A stretch of DNA of 64,000 nt, taken from Armatimonadota bacterium (GTDB lineage Bacteria > Armatimonadota > Fimbriimonadia > Fimbriimonadales > Fimbriimonadaceae). The DNA lies in NCBI GenBank assembly GCA_018268395.1, contig JAFDWQ010000009.1, positions 353,896 to 417,895 on the forward strand, in the 5' to 3' direction. Made by a program: the position numbers and the translations under genes. The notes under the pieces were generated by a model. That model was not told the origin of the DNA, searched no databases, and was given only the letters and a program-made list of their open reading frames with translations. This document shows, in pieces, positions 1-8,506 of this stretch (within the stretch, counting starts at the first letter, position 1; each line of letters opens with the position of its first letter).

Positions 1-144
1 TGCCTTTGGACGGATACCGACGTCCCGAGCAACCCGTTATCGGACAGCGGGGCGACGGGCCCGTTGACCAATAGCAGTATCAATGCCGGGATCAGGTTCA
101 GCACTGTCCAGTGGATTATGGGACTGACGGCCGCGCCTCGGTAG
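1..144 (+). CDS. C-terminal end of an unknown protein (cut by window edge)
   Basis: Frame 1 is open from the first base to a TAG at 142-144 and would encode the last 47 residues of a protein, ending TVQWIMGLTAAPR. The residue mix (Ser, Thr, Asn, Gly, hydrophobics) looks like a real protein rather than an Arg/Pro-rich shadow frame. It stops 35 bases before the preferred start of the next gene. No family is recognised from this fragment. Confidence 0.45.
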   Translation, partial: CLWTDTDVPSNPLSDSGATGPLTNSSINAGIRFSTVQWIMGLTAAPR

Positions 145-179
145 GGACGAAACTGTTCCGTTCAGAATGGCGTATTCCG

Positions 180-2162
180 ATGGTGCCGTCCTTCACCCCG
201 GCGAGTCTTGTCTTCGCGGCTCTCTTGACTCCTTCCAACGTCCCGGACCCTAGCCCGGTTCCAGGGGGCCTGGTACCCACCTTGCCCGGGGTCAAAGTGG
301 TCCGGCCTCCTGTCCTCGACGGCGTCCTCGATGCCGCCGAATGGGACCGGACGGCCCTTGGCGAGGGGTTTACGGACAAGGACACGGGCCTCGTCAGTGA
401 TGAAAAGGGCGAGTTCTGGCTCGCCTACGACGAGAAGTTCGTCTATTTCGCGGCCCGGGCGACCACCGACCCGAAAAAGGTCGTGGCAGACGAATATCGG
501 CAGAACGTCAGTCTCGAGGGCAACGACGCCTTCATCTTAATGGTCGACGGCCAACGGAGCGGCCAGGACTCGGACCGGTTCTCGATGAACGCGCAGGGAG
601 CGACCAGCCTCGATCTTTCCGGAGGACGGGCCGCCAAGACCGAGTGGCTCGGCGAGTTCGAAGCCGTCGGAAAGAGGACGGAGACAGGATGGCAGGTCGA
701 AGCCAGGATCCCTTGGAGCCTGATCCGGATTCCGCCGGCGGGCCGTCACGACCTCGTCTTCAACGTCCTGTGGTTCCGTACGAACAAAAGCAACACGTAC
801 GAATGGACGTACACCAAATCCGACTTCAAGAACTTTCCATTGTGGACGGGGATCGACGTCCCGACCGTGAAGAACGACCGGGCCGTTCAAGTGCTACCGT
901 ATTTTTACGGGGGAATCGACCACGACCGAACGGTCGTCGGGAACGCGGGTGTCGACCTCAAGACCGAGCTGAACGACGACCTGACCCTCGTCGGGACGGT
1001 GAACCCGGACTTCCGCAACATCGAGAACAACGTCCTTTCGCTCGATCACAGCTACTTCGAACGCCTCGCGGACGACGCTCGGCCCTTCTTCCAAGAAGGG
1101 AGCGGCTTCCGTTCGTTCGGGTTCGACCAGCGGATCTTCGCCAGCCAGCGGATCCGGGACTTCGACACCGGCGTGAACCTCTATGGGAAGCTGTCGCCCG
1201 CGACGCAGCTCGCCGTCCTTTCGACCCTCGACTTCGGTAACCAATTGGCCTTTGCCACCAGTATCGGTCACCGGTTCGACGCCACGAAGACCTTTAACTT
1301 CGGCTACGTACGCAACGAACAGCCAGGCGCCCGGAACGATTCTGTGAACCTCTTTTACGACCAGAGGTCTGGGGACTACGACTTTTATGCGTCGCTCCAA
1401 GGAACGGACGACGCCGTTTTCAAATCCGGAACACGGTTCAACACCGGCGTCTTTCGTCAAAACGGCGGGGTGTCCGCGTCATTCGAGTACTTCGAGGTCA
1501 GCCCCGACTTCCATCCCCGGCTCGGGTTCTCGCCGGAACAGGACTTGCGCGGCGTCTATGGAAACTACGGACAAGAGGTCCAACGTCCCCTAGGTTTCCT
1601 CAGCGAGTACTCGTTCGAACTCAATGGAAACTACGTCACGCGAATGGACGGCCGCCGGTACCGCAACGAGGTCGGGGGCGAGTTCGTCGGTAAGATCGGG
1701 CAAAAGTTGGCCATGGGCCTATCGGGTTCTGTTTCCGAGTTCGAAGGCTCACACGACCATGTCGTCACTTTCGAGGCGGTCAGCCCATCCAACAACCCCT
1801 ATCGGAACGCGGCCGTCGGCGTCACGGTCGGTCGGTTCGACGGCGACCCTTACCGATCGTACGCGCTCCGCGTCAACTATAAGCCGACGGCCCGCATGCA
1901 GGTCGGGTCGCGGATGCAGTGGGTCGATTACAGGGGGTTCGACCGGCAATGGGTCCTGAGCGCGAACTACGATATTGGGCGATACGAGGCTTTCGGAGGG
2001 CGGTTGGTGCGTCAAGGCGACGACTGGAACTGGTACCTCAGCTACCGTTTGAGCGGTCGGCGAGGGAGCGAGTTCTTCGTGATCCTCGGCGACCCTAATG
2101 CGCCGGAGTTCCGACGCTCCTTGATCATCAAGGCGATCGTTCCGGTCACGTTGAAGCTTTGA
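180..2162 (+). CDS. DUF5916 family outer-membrane beta-barrel protein with CBM9-like N-terminal domain
   Basis: This encodes 660 residues from the ATG at 180. A GTG at 111 is also in frame but lies inside the preceding open frame. The protein begins with a hydrophobic stretch that fits a signal peptide. It then has a CBM9-like beta-sandwich (about residues 35-220, starting near PPVLDGVLDAAEWD). The rest is a long region of alternating short beta strands rich in Tyr, Phe, Gly and Asn, ending in an aliphatic strand (VPVTLKL), as expected of a DUF5916 barrel. Family members are predicted surface proteins, often near carbohydrate-use genes; the substrate is unknown. The stop overlaps the TTG start of the next gene (TTGA), so the two are probably cotranscribed. 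Confidence 0.8.
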   Translation: MVPSFTPASLVFAALLTPSNVPDPSPVPGGLVPTLPGVKVVRPPVLDGVLDAAEWDRTALGEGFTDKDTGLVSDEKGEFWLAYDEKFVYFAARATTDPKKVVADEYRQNVSLEGNDAFILMVDGQRSGQDSDRFSMNAQGATSLDLSGGRAAKTEWLGEFEAVGKRTETGWQVEARIPWSLIRIPPAGRHDLVFNVLWFRTNKSNTYEWTYTKSDFKNFPLWTGIDVPTVKNDRAVQVLPYFYGGIDHDRTVVGNAGVDLKTELNDDLTLVGTVNPDFRNIENNVLSLDHSYFERLADDARPFFQEGSGFRSFGFDQRIFASQRIRDFDTGVNLYGKLSPATQLAVLSTLDFGNQLAFATSIGHRFDATKTFNFGYVRNEQPGARNDSVNLFYDQRSGDYDFYASLQGTDDAVFKSGTRFNTGVFRQNGGVSASFEYFEVSPDFHPRLGFSPEQDLRGVYGNYGQEVQRPLGFLSEYSFELNGNYVTRMDGRRYRNEVGGEFVGKIGQKLAMGLSGSVSEFEGSHDHVVTFEAVSPSNNPYRNAAVGVTVGRFDGDPYRSYALRVNYKPTARMQVGSRMQWVDYRGFDRQWVLSANYDIGRYEAFGGRLVRQGDDWNWYLSYRLSGRRGSEFFVILGDPNAPEFRRSLIIKAIVPVTLKL

Positions 2163-2950
2163 GCGCGGACAGCAGCGCTACGACGTCGTATCCTTATCGG
2201 TCCAGGATGCACTCAGGTCTCTATTGGGGAAGAAAGCAGGAGGGCGCCGAATCGTTGGTCGCTTGGATCGACAGCGAGCAACAGCGGGCCACGAACCCGC
2301 GTTGGGGACTCTGGGGCGGCCTGATCGGCGGCCTCGGAGGGCTCACGGGCGGTGCGATGGGGGTGCTCGGCAGCGTCGCAGGCATCGGGCCTGACCGTCC
2401 GCTCTTCTATCTTCCTCTGACCCTGTTCTTCGTCGCGTCGGCAGGCGTGACGGTCTGGGTCGTCAAAAAGGACCGTGAACAGAGCGAGACGTGGGGACGG
2501 GAGGCCAGAAACCAAATGAAGCGCCTCTTGGTCGCCAGATGGCACGGCGATCTCCGAGGCCTGCTCGGTGACGAGGGCCTTCGGACCCTCGACCGCGCCG
2601 CAAGCCTCGTCCTCCAATGTAAGGCGAGCCTGAACGCACCGGCTTGGCGCGCCGCAGGAGGAAGCCTGTGGAGCGAACTCCGTGAGAAGTCGCTCCGAGG
2701 GCTGGACTCCGCGATGGCCCGGTTGCTGATCGTCGTGACGTCCAGCGGCCCGAACCCGGAATCGGAAGCGATCCTTCAGGACTTGGAAGAAATGTCGGAC
2801 GAAGTCGCGAAAGCTGCGAAGCGCCACGCCTTGGCGACGGGTCGACCGTCCGGAGGCGCGGAAGGCCTTCGGGACGCGCTCCGAGAGCTCAAAGAAGTGT
2901 CGGCGGCCGACGAAGAGTTCTTCGAACAACGGACCGATCGTTCGGTCTAG
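2159..2950 (+). CDS. Hypothetical protein with two membrane helices
   Basis: This encodes 263 residues from a TTG that overlaps the previous stop; an in-frame ATG at 2207 is an alternative start. After about 45 polar residues there are two hydrophobic segments (a Gly-rich one near residues 50-75 and PLFYLPLTLFFVASAGVTVW near 82-102). A charged, helical C-terminal half of about 150 residues follows and is probably cytoplasmic. I recognise no domain. The gene is convergent with the methyltransferase, and the two share a CTAG in which each strand reads its TAG stop. Confidence 0.7.
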   Translation: MSADSSATTSYPYRSRMHSGLYWGRKQEGAESLVAWIDSEQQRATNPRWGLWGGLIGGLGGLTGGAMGVLGSVAGIGPDRPLFYLPLTLFFVASAGVTVWVVKKDREQSETWGREARNQMKRLLVARWHGDLRGLLGDEGLRTLDRAASLVLQCKASLNAPAWRAAGGSLWSELREKSLRGLDSAMARLLIVVTSSGPNPESEAILQDLEEMSDEVAKAAKRHALATGRPSGGAEGLRDALRELKEVSAADEEFFEQRTDRSV

Positions 2951-3603
2951 AGTTTCAAAGCGACGAAAAGTCCGTCACGGATCGGCACCGTCGTGCAGGC
3001 CCAGCGAGGATCCTTGGTCATCCGGTCGCAGAAGTCCCGGATGGCGACCGTCGACTCTTCCTGAGACCCTGCGTCGTACACCCGGCCTCCCCAGACCACG
3101 TTGTCGGTGATGAAGAACCCTCCCGGCCTCAGCCGGGGATAGACGACTTCGATCGTCTCCGGATAGGCGGTCTTGTCGATATCGTTGAACACGATGTCGT
3201 ACGTCCCTTCGTCCGCTCGGAGCACTCCGACAGCCTCGGCCACGCTGTACTCGATCTCCGTCCGGGCCCCGCTCCCTTTTGGCAGGTAGCCGAGGGAGGT
3301 CAAGTGCCGTTGCGCCCTTGCCGACAGGTCTTCGTCCCATACCGTGTGACGTACGGTGCCTCCCCCGTTTTCGTCCACGGCCCGTGCGAACCAGGCCGTC
3401 GAATAGCCGAAACCAGACCCCAGTTCGAACACCGACCTTGCCCCGATCGCCTTCGCAAGGACGTAGCAACACTGGCACGAGGCCGGGCCAAGGATCGGAA
3501 ATCCCCGGTCCTTGGCGTAAGACTCCATCGAGACGAGTTCAGCGGGCCGCGGAGGGACTTGGGCTTCCAAGTGGACTTGCAGGCGGAGGAAGTCGACGGG
3601 CAT
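2947..3603 (-). CDS. O-methyltransferase, family 3 (catechol/caffeoyl-CoA type)
   Basis: This is a 218-residue SAM-dependent methyltransferase. The Rossmann motif I reads VFELGSGFGYSTAWFA (near residue 60). An acidic segment YDIVFNDIDK (near 135) matches the metal and SAM-binding Asp region of Methyltransf_3 proteins. A GGFFITDNVVWGGRV segment (near 162) is typical of the family. The length is usual for stand-alone bacterial members. Such enzymes methylate catechol-like hydroxyls with a divalent metal; the physiological substrate cannot be read from the sequence. It lies just downstream of polA on the same strand, 22 bases away. Confidence 0.88.
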   Translation of the reverse strand: MPVDFLRLQVHLEAQVPPRPAELVSMESYAKDRGFPILGPASCQCCYVLAKAIGARSVFELGSGFGYSTAWFARAVDENGGGTVRHTVWDEDLSARAQRHLTSLGYLPKGSGARTEIEYSVAEAVGVLRADEGTYDIVFNDIDKTAYPETIEVVYPRLRPGGFFITDNVVWGGRVYDAGSQEESTVAIRDFCDRMTKDPRWACTTVPIRDGLFVALKL

Positions 3604-3625
3604 GAGGACGATCGTACCGGGCCTG

Positions 3626-6214
3626 TCAGAGTCCTGTCATTTCCAGCCAGTTCGGTCCAAGCTTGCCGTCGACTTCGACCGGGACCTGCAACGGAAGCGC
3701 CTCTTCCATATGGCTCTTGAGCCGACCGAGCAACGGGTCGCCCGCACCGATCGGCTCCGCGACTTCGAAGACGAGTTCGTCGTGGACTTGGAGCAGCATG
3801 CGGTGGGGCGATCCGGCGAGGTCTCGATGGACCTGGATCATCGCGAGCTTGATCATGTCGGCGGCGGTCCCTTGGAGCGGGGCGTTCATCGCTTGCCGTT
3901 CGGCGTACAGACGGACGCCCCTGTTGGCCGAATGGATGTCCGGGAAAAGCCTTCTGCGTCCGCACAGTGTCGAAGTGAACCCTTTGGCACGCGCGTCCTC
4001 GATGACTCCTTGCGTGAACGCGCGGACGGCGGGGAACCGGTCGTAGTACTGCTTGATCAACTCCGCAGCTTCGGTCCGAGAGAACCCCTCGCCGAGCTGA
4101 TTGGCGAGTCCGAAGTCGGTCACACCGTAAAGGACGGCGTAGTTGAGCAGTTTCGCTAATCGGCGATGGTCCTTGGTCACGTCCTTTTCGTCCACCTTGA
4201 ACATCAAGGCGGCTGTGACCGTGTGGACGTCGACGCGCTTTTGGAAGGCTTCGACGAGGTTCGGGTCAAGAGACATGTGGGCGAGGACGCGCAGTTCGAT
4301 CTGGCTGTAGTCGAACGAAGCGAGCCGCGTTCCTGGAGCGGATTCGAAGGCGCGCCGGATCTGGCGCCCTAGTTCGGTCCGGACAGGGATGTTCTGGAGG
4401 TTCGGGTCGATGCTCGAGAGGCGTCCGGTCGCAGCGACCGTTTGGTTGAACGTCGTGTGCACCCGGCCGTCAGCTCCGATCATCCTGGGAAGCGCGTCGG
4501 CATAGGTGCTTTTCAGTTTCGTGAGCTCACGGTAGTTGACGACCTCCTGGGCGATCGGATGGTCGATCTCGACCAAAATCTCGGCCCCTGTCGCCCAACC
4601 CGTCTTCGTCTTCTTCCCGCCTTGGATCCCCATTTTTTCGAAGAGGACTTCGCCGAGTTGCTTCGGCGATCCGATGTTGAACTCCGTTCCCGCCAGCTCG
4701 TACACCGTTCGTCGGGACTGGTCGATCGAGACGTCGAGGGATTTACTGAAGTCCTCGAGATACGTCCGGTTGACGGTGATCCCTGCCAGCTCCATGTCGG
4801 CCAGGATCGGGATCAAGGGTAGCTCGATACCATCAAGGACTTCGGTCTGCCCCTCTGCAGCGATCTTCTGCCGCATCGCCCTTTCCAAGTGAAGAAGGCC
4901 GACCGCCCGTTGTTCAGGCGTCCTTGGGCGGGTGTCCAGATATCCGCCGCACAGGTCGTCCAGATCGTAGTGCGTCCGCCCGGACTGAAGGACGTATCCC
5001 GCAAGCATCGAATCGAAACCGGGAGCGGCTTCGGGCCGTCCTGCAGCCGTTTTGTAGAGCGGCTTGAGGTCGTGGCCCCGTGCCTGGCCCGGCGCCCGAA
5101 GGAGGAGCCGGACGGCGTCCTCGAACTTCGCCTTCCTGACCTCCCCGCCGACAGCCACGTAAGCCTCGCGGCCTGCGGCCTCTTCGAACATCGAGGGCTG
5201 GTCATTCCCGTCTGCGAACGTCAGGGCGAACGGTTGCGACCCCACCCAGGCATTGAGGACGGTGAAGCCGGCTTCGCCGAGGAGGGTCGCCTCGATGGTA
5301 TCGGGCCCCATCACGACCAGATCCTTGGCTCCGTCCGTCATGTACGGCTGGAGGGCCGCTTCGAGCCTCTTCGCCTGCGACTTGAACTCGAGCGATTCGA
5401 CCATCGCACGGACCTGGTGGACGTGCTCGACATCAATGTGGAAGGGAGCGAAATCCCATTCGACGGGGACGTTCCGGTCGATCGTCGCCAGCATCTTGCA
5501 CAGCATCATCTGGTCGACCGACGGTTCGATCTTCTTCCTGTACTTCTCTTCGACTTCCGACAGTCGGTCGCGGAGCTCTTCGACCGGTCCGAAGCGTTGG
5601 ACGAGGAGCGTCGCGGTCTTGTCGCCGATTCCGGCGACCCCAGGGATGTTGTCGCTACTGTCGCCGGCGAGGGCCTTATAATCGATGAGGCGTACGGGCT
5701 CGAACCCGTACTTTTCCTTCACCGCTTCCGGAGTGTAGAACGTGGCTTCGGCCCCTCTGATGCCCGGCATCATGACGGTGACGCAATGGTCGACGAGTTG
5801 AAGGTTGTCGCGGTCGCCCGTGACGATCGTCGTGTCGTAACCGTTCTCCTCGGCAAGTCGGCTGACGGTTCCGACGATGTCGTCGGCCTCGTATCCCACG
5901 ATCTCCATGACCGGGATGTTGAGGGCGGAGATCATCTCGCGGCTGGTCTCCAACTGGCTGATCAGTTCTGGCGGCGTCTCGCGGCGGGTGCCCTTGTACT
6001 CTGGAAACTCGGCATGGCGAAAGGTCTTGCCCGGCGCGTCCAGAGCGACGACGACCGCGTCGGGTTTCAGTTCTCCGAACAGTTGGAGAAGGGTGTTCAC
6101 GAAGCCGAAGAGGGCGTTCGTCGGTCGGCCGTCGCTCGTACTCAGGAAGCGGGTGCCATAAAAAGCCCGGAACAAAAGGCTGTACCCGTCGATGACCACG
6201 AGCCGCTTCGGCAT
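3626..6214 (-). CDS. polA: DNA polymerase I (5'-3' exonuclease plus polymerase; proofreading site degenerate)
   Basis: This encodes 862 residues from the ATG at 6214 (MPKRLVVIDGYSLLFRAF); an upstream in-frame start at 6283 would add an unconserved tail. Domains are an N-terminal 5'-3' exonuclease (about 1-290, with GYEADDIVGT and an NIPGVAGIGDKTA helix-hairpin-helix), a central 3'-5' exonuclease fold lacking a recognisable DxE motif, and a family A polymerase. Polymerase motif A (FDYSQIELRVLAHMS) and motif C (LLQVHDELVFEV) are intact. The O helix reads RRLAKLLNYAVLYG, placing Tyr (codon 4139-4141) where E. coli Pol I has Phe762. It should repair and mature lagging-strand DNA, probably without proofreading. 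Confidence 0.96.
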   Translation of the reverse strand: MPKRLVVIDGYSLLFRAFYGTRFLSTSDGRPTNALFGFVNTLLQLFGELKPDAVVVALDAPGKTFRHAEFPEYKGTRRETPPELISQLETSREMISALNIPVMEIVGYEADDIVGTVSRLAEENGYDTTIVTGDRDNLQLVDHCVTVMMPGIRGAEATFYTPEAVKEKYGFEPVRLIDYKALAGDSSDNIPGVAGIGDKTATLLVQRFGPVEELRDRLSEVEEKYRKKIEPSVDQMMLCKMLATIDRNVPVEWDFAPFHIDVEHVHQVRAMVESLEFKSQAKRLEAALQPYMTDGAKDLVVMGPDTIEATLLGEAGFTVLNAWVGSQPFALTFADGNDQPSMFEEAAGREAYVAVGGEVRKAKFEDAVRLLLRAPGQARGHDLKPLYKTAAGRPEAAPGFDSMLAGYVLQSGRTHYDLDDLCGGYLDTRPRTPEQRAVGLLHLERAMRQKIAAEGQTEVLDGIELPLIPILADMELAGITVNRTYLEDFSKSLDVSIDQSRRTVYELAGTEFNIGSPKQLGEVLFEKMGIQGGKKTKTGWATGAEILVEIDHPIAQEVVNYRELTKLKSTYADALPRMIGADGRVHTTFNQTVAATGRLSSIDPNLQNIPVRTELGRQIRRAFESAPGTRLASFDYSQIELRVLAHMSLDPNLVEAFQKRVDVHTVTAALMFKVDEKDVTKDHRRLAKLLNYAVLYGVTDFGLANQLGEGFSRTEAAELIKQYYDRFPAVRAFTQGVIEDARAKGFTSTLCGRRRLFPDIHSANRGVRLYAERQAMNAPLQGTAADMIKLAMIQVHRDLAGSPHRMLLQVHDELVFEVAEPIGAGDPLLGRLKSHMEEALPLQVPVEVDGKLGPNWLEMTGL

Positions 6215-6418
6215 GGGCTCGAGGGTACCCGCCGCCTGGCCTGCGGCCGGCTCGACGGGATCACGGCCCGCGGTAAGGGCCAAGGCCGGGCTCCTGAAGT
6301 TGACGACAAGGTATCATCAGAGTGTCTCGTCTCTTGCACGTGGAGAAGGAACCGACGGTCGATCTCAAGGAAAGGCCGTTCTTTTCGATCCGAAACGTAC
6401 AATTACGGGGGCAGAAAC

Positions 6419-6751
6419 ATGGTTTACCGGCCGATTCGCTACGAGCAGATGATGAAGGCCGCCGAAGGACTGGATGTCCGGGCACGGCGGATGTTCAACG
6501 GAATGGCGATCTACTCCGGGGAAAAGATGTTCGCCTACCTCGTCGACGAAGACATCGGACTCAAGCTCAGCCCTGAAGACTACGAGGAAGCGCTCCAGAT
6601 CAAGGGAGCGGAACCGCTCCGGGCCGACCCCCAGTCCGAGCCGATGCGCGAGTACGTGCGGATGCCCAAAGCGGTCCTTGACGATTACGACGGATTCTGT
6701 GACTGGGTGCAGAAGAGCGCGGCGTACGCCAACAAGCACACTGTCCACTGA
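6419..6751 (+). CDS. TfoX/Sxy N-terminal domain protein
   Basis: This is a 110-residue protein whose ARRMFNGMAIYSGEKMFAYL segment near residue 20 matches the TfoX_N family, followed by DIGLKLSP and a C-terminal helical part. The start is the ATG at 6419, with a GGGG-rich ribosome site just before it (ttacgggggcagaaac). A TACAAT at 6398-6403 could be a -10 box. In gammaproteobacteria the full-length protein is a competence regulator; short stand-alone TfoX_N proteins are widespread and mostly uncharacterised, so competence is not implied here. It is convergent with the AAA ATPase, with a shared terminator between them. Confidence 0.85.
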   Translation: MVYRPIRYEQMMKAAEGLDVRARRMFNGMAIYSGEKMFAYLVDEDIGLKLSPEDYEEALQIKGAEPLRADPQSEPMREYVRMPKAVLDDYDGFCDWVQKSAAYANKHTVH

Positions 6752-6774
6752 GACTTGAGATCCCAGAGAAAGGG

Positions 6775-6804
6775 AAGGCCCGACCGGATCTCCGGTCGGG
6801 CCTT
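6775..6804. terminator. Bidirectional intrinsic terminator
   Basis: A perfect inverted repeat AAGGCCCGACCGGA / TCCGGTCGGGCCTT lies between two convergent genes. The stem is GC-rich, with A residues on one side and T residues on the other, so it can act on both strands. Confidence 0.85.
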
Positions 6805-6812
6805 CTTCGTCG

Positions 6813-8468
6813 TCAGACGACGGTCTTGCGGACGAACGTGTCACCGGATTCCGTGCGGACGGTCTTCACGTTGACGACGGTCTCCGGTTCGAAGTCGAGC
6901 AGTTTGAGCCAATCTTCGACCGCGTCCGACTTCGGGAAAATCTCGTTCTCCCGGTATTCAGCGGCCACGGCTTCGTGCAGGTCCTCTTCTCGGAGACCGG
7001 TCTGGTCGTCCGCACCCTCGGCGGAAACCGCCCTTCGGATCGCGGCGTCTTTAGCCCGGTCGACGATGGACTTTAACAGGGCTCCGCTGACCATGTCACG
7101 CCAATGGAGCGTCTTCGTCGTCCCGTTCCTCATTTGAACGCGCATGAACTCGGTGTCTCTGTCCGAACGCCATAGGAAAGCAAGGGTCGACTCGATCAGG
7201 GCCAGACGGGCGCATTCCGGTTCGACGTGCTCTTTGACGAGTGCAGGTTCGAGGGGGAGCCTGTCGTGCAGGTAGATGCCCAGGATGTCGCGCGACGCCT
7301 CTTTGTCGGGCCGATTGACCTTCACCTTACGGTCGATCCTCTCAGGCCTCAGGATCGCCGGGTCGATGTAGTCCGGGCGGTTCGACGTCAGGATCAAGAC
7401 GACGTTGTCGGCCCCGACCATGCCGTCCATCTCGGCGCAGAACTGTGGCACGACGGTGTTGCTGATGTTCAGCCACCGGCCGCTGGACCGCGTGCGCAGG
7501 ATCGATTCCGCCTCGTCGATGAAGAGCACGACGAGCCGGCCGTCTTTCGCCTGCTCACGGGCTGACGCAAAGATCTCGCGGACCATCCGTTCTGTCTCGC
7601 CCAGCCACATGTTGAGGACTTTAGGGCCGCTGATATGGAGGAAACACTCCTTGACCTCTTGTCCCGACCGTTCGGAGTACTCCTTGGCCAAGTTGTGGGC
7701 GACGGCCTTCCCGAGCAACGTCTTGCCGCAACCCGGAGGCCCGTAGAGAAGGATGCCTTTGATCGGCTTCTTGTCGAACTTCCTGTACAGGTCGGGATAG
7801 AGCAACGGATGTTCGATCGTTTCGCGGATCAGCGCGATGGCTTCGTCCTGCCCGCCGACTTGGTCCCACGCGATCGGAGGCACCTCCTCCATGAAGTACT
7901 CGCGGGTCTCTTGGTGGGCGAAATGCTCGACGGCGACGCGACCCGAACTGTCGGTCCGGACCTCGTCGCCTGGCTTGATCTTCGCTTCCTTCAGGCCTTC
8001 GCTGCGGAACAGCAGCCGCCCTTGCTGGTTTTGAGGATCGGTTCCGACCCGGATGCGACCGTCGTCCAAGGCCTCGGCGACCTTCGTGACATGGCCCGTC
8101 TCGCCAGCGGGCAGGACTCCCGTCACGGCATAGGCGTCGTTCAGGCGCACCCGCACCCCGGTCTGGAGTTCTCTGCGGTCGATCTTAGGATCGACGTTGG
8201 CGACGTACTCGGTGTCTCCCAAGACGACGAGCGCGAAGGCGTCGTCGACGGTCTTCAGGAACACGCCGATCTTGTTGGCGGGCGCCGTCAACTTTTCGTA
8301 GGCCTCTTCAAAAGCTTTTAGGGCTTCTTCTGCTTCCGCATGAGCGTGGGCGTCGGTCTCTAAGGTGCGACGAAGCTCGGCTAAGTAGGCATGGGCCTTC
8401 GCCTCCTCCTTGGGAACTGATGTTTCCAGGCGTCCGAGAAGTTCAAGGGCCGCCGATGCTGGAGTCAT
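6813..8468 (-). CDS. Proteasome-type AAA ATPase (ARC/Mpa-like unfoldase)
   Basis: This 551-residue protein has the ARC/Mpa layout. It begins with an N-terminal coiled coil (about 20-60), followed by one or two OB-type beta domains (about 65-180). The AAA module then carries Walker A GPPGCGKT (243-250), Walker B LFIDEAES (315-322), sensor-1 TSNRPDYID and the arginine-finger region RPERIDR (374-380). Family members form hexameric rings that unfold substrates for the 20S proteasome. The C-terminus ends VRKTVV and lacks the QYL or HbYX tail by which Mpa or PAN docks to the 20S ring. No 20S subunit, Pup or Pup-like small gene is visible nearby. It follows the CBS-GGDEF gene on the same strand. Confidence 0.85.
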   Translation of the reverse strand: MTPASAALELLGRLETSVPKEEAKAHAYLAELRRTLETDAHAHAEAEEALKAFEEAYEKLTAPANKIGVFLKTVDDAFALVVLGDTEYVANVDPKIDRRELQTGVRVRLNDAYAVTGVLPAGETGHVTKVAEALDDGRIRVGTDPQNQQGRLLFRSEGLKEAKIKPGDEVRTDSSGRVAVEHFAHQETREYFMEEVPPIAWDQVGGQDEAIALIRETIEHPLLYPDLYRKFDKKPIKGILLYGPPGCGKTLLGKAVAHNLAKEYSERSGQEVKECFLHISGPKVLNMWLGETERMVREIFASAREQAKDGRLVVLFIDEAESILRTRSSGRWLNISNTVVPQFCAEMDGMVGADNVVLILTSNRPDYIDPAILRPERIDRKVKVNRPDKEASRDILGIYLHDRLPLEPALVKEHVEPECARLALIESTLAFLWRSDRDTEFMRVQMRNGTTKTLHWRDMVSGALLKSIVDRAKDAAIRRAVSAEGADDQTGLREEDLHEAVAAEYRENEIFPKSDAVEDWLKLLDFEPETVVNVKTVRTESGDTFVRKTVV

Positions 8469-8506
8469 AGATTCATTCTACGGCGAAACGACCGAGAACG
8501 ATGGAC

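Noticed and set aside
4889..6418. Long plus-strand open frame opposite polA
   Set aside because: Arg/Asp/Val-rich shadow of polA; only its last part, from ATG 6419 on, is a real gene (TfoX-N).
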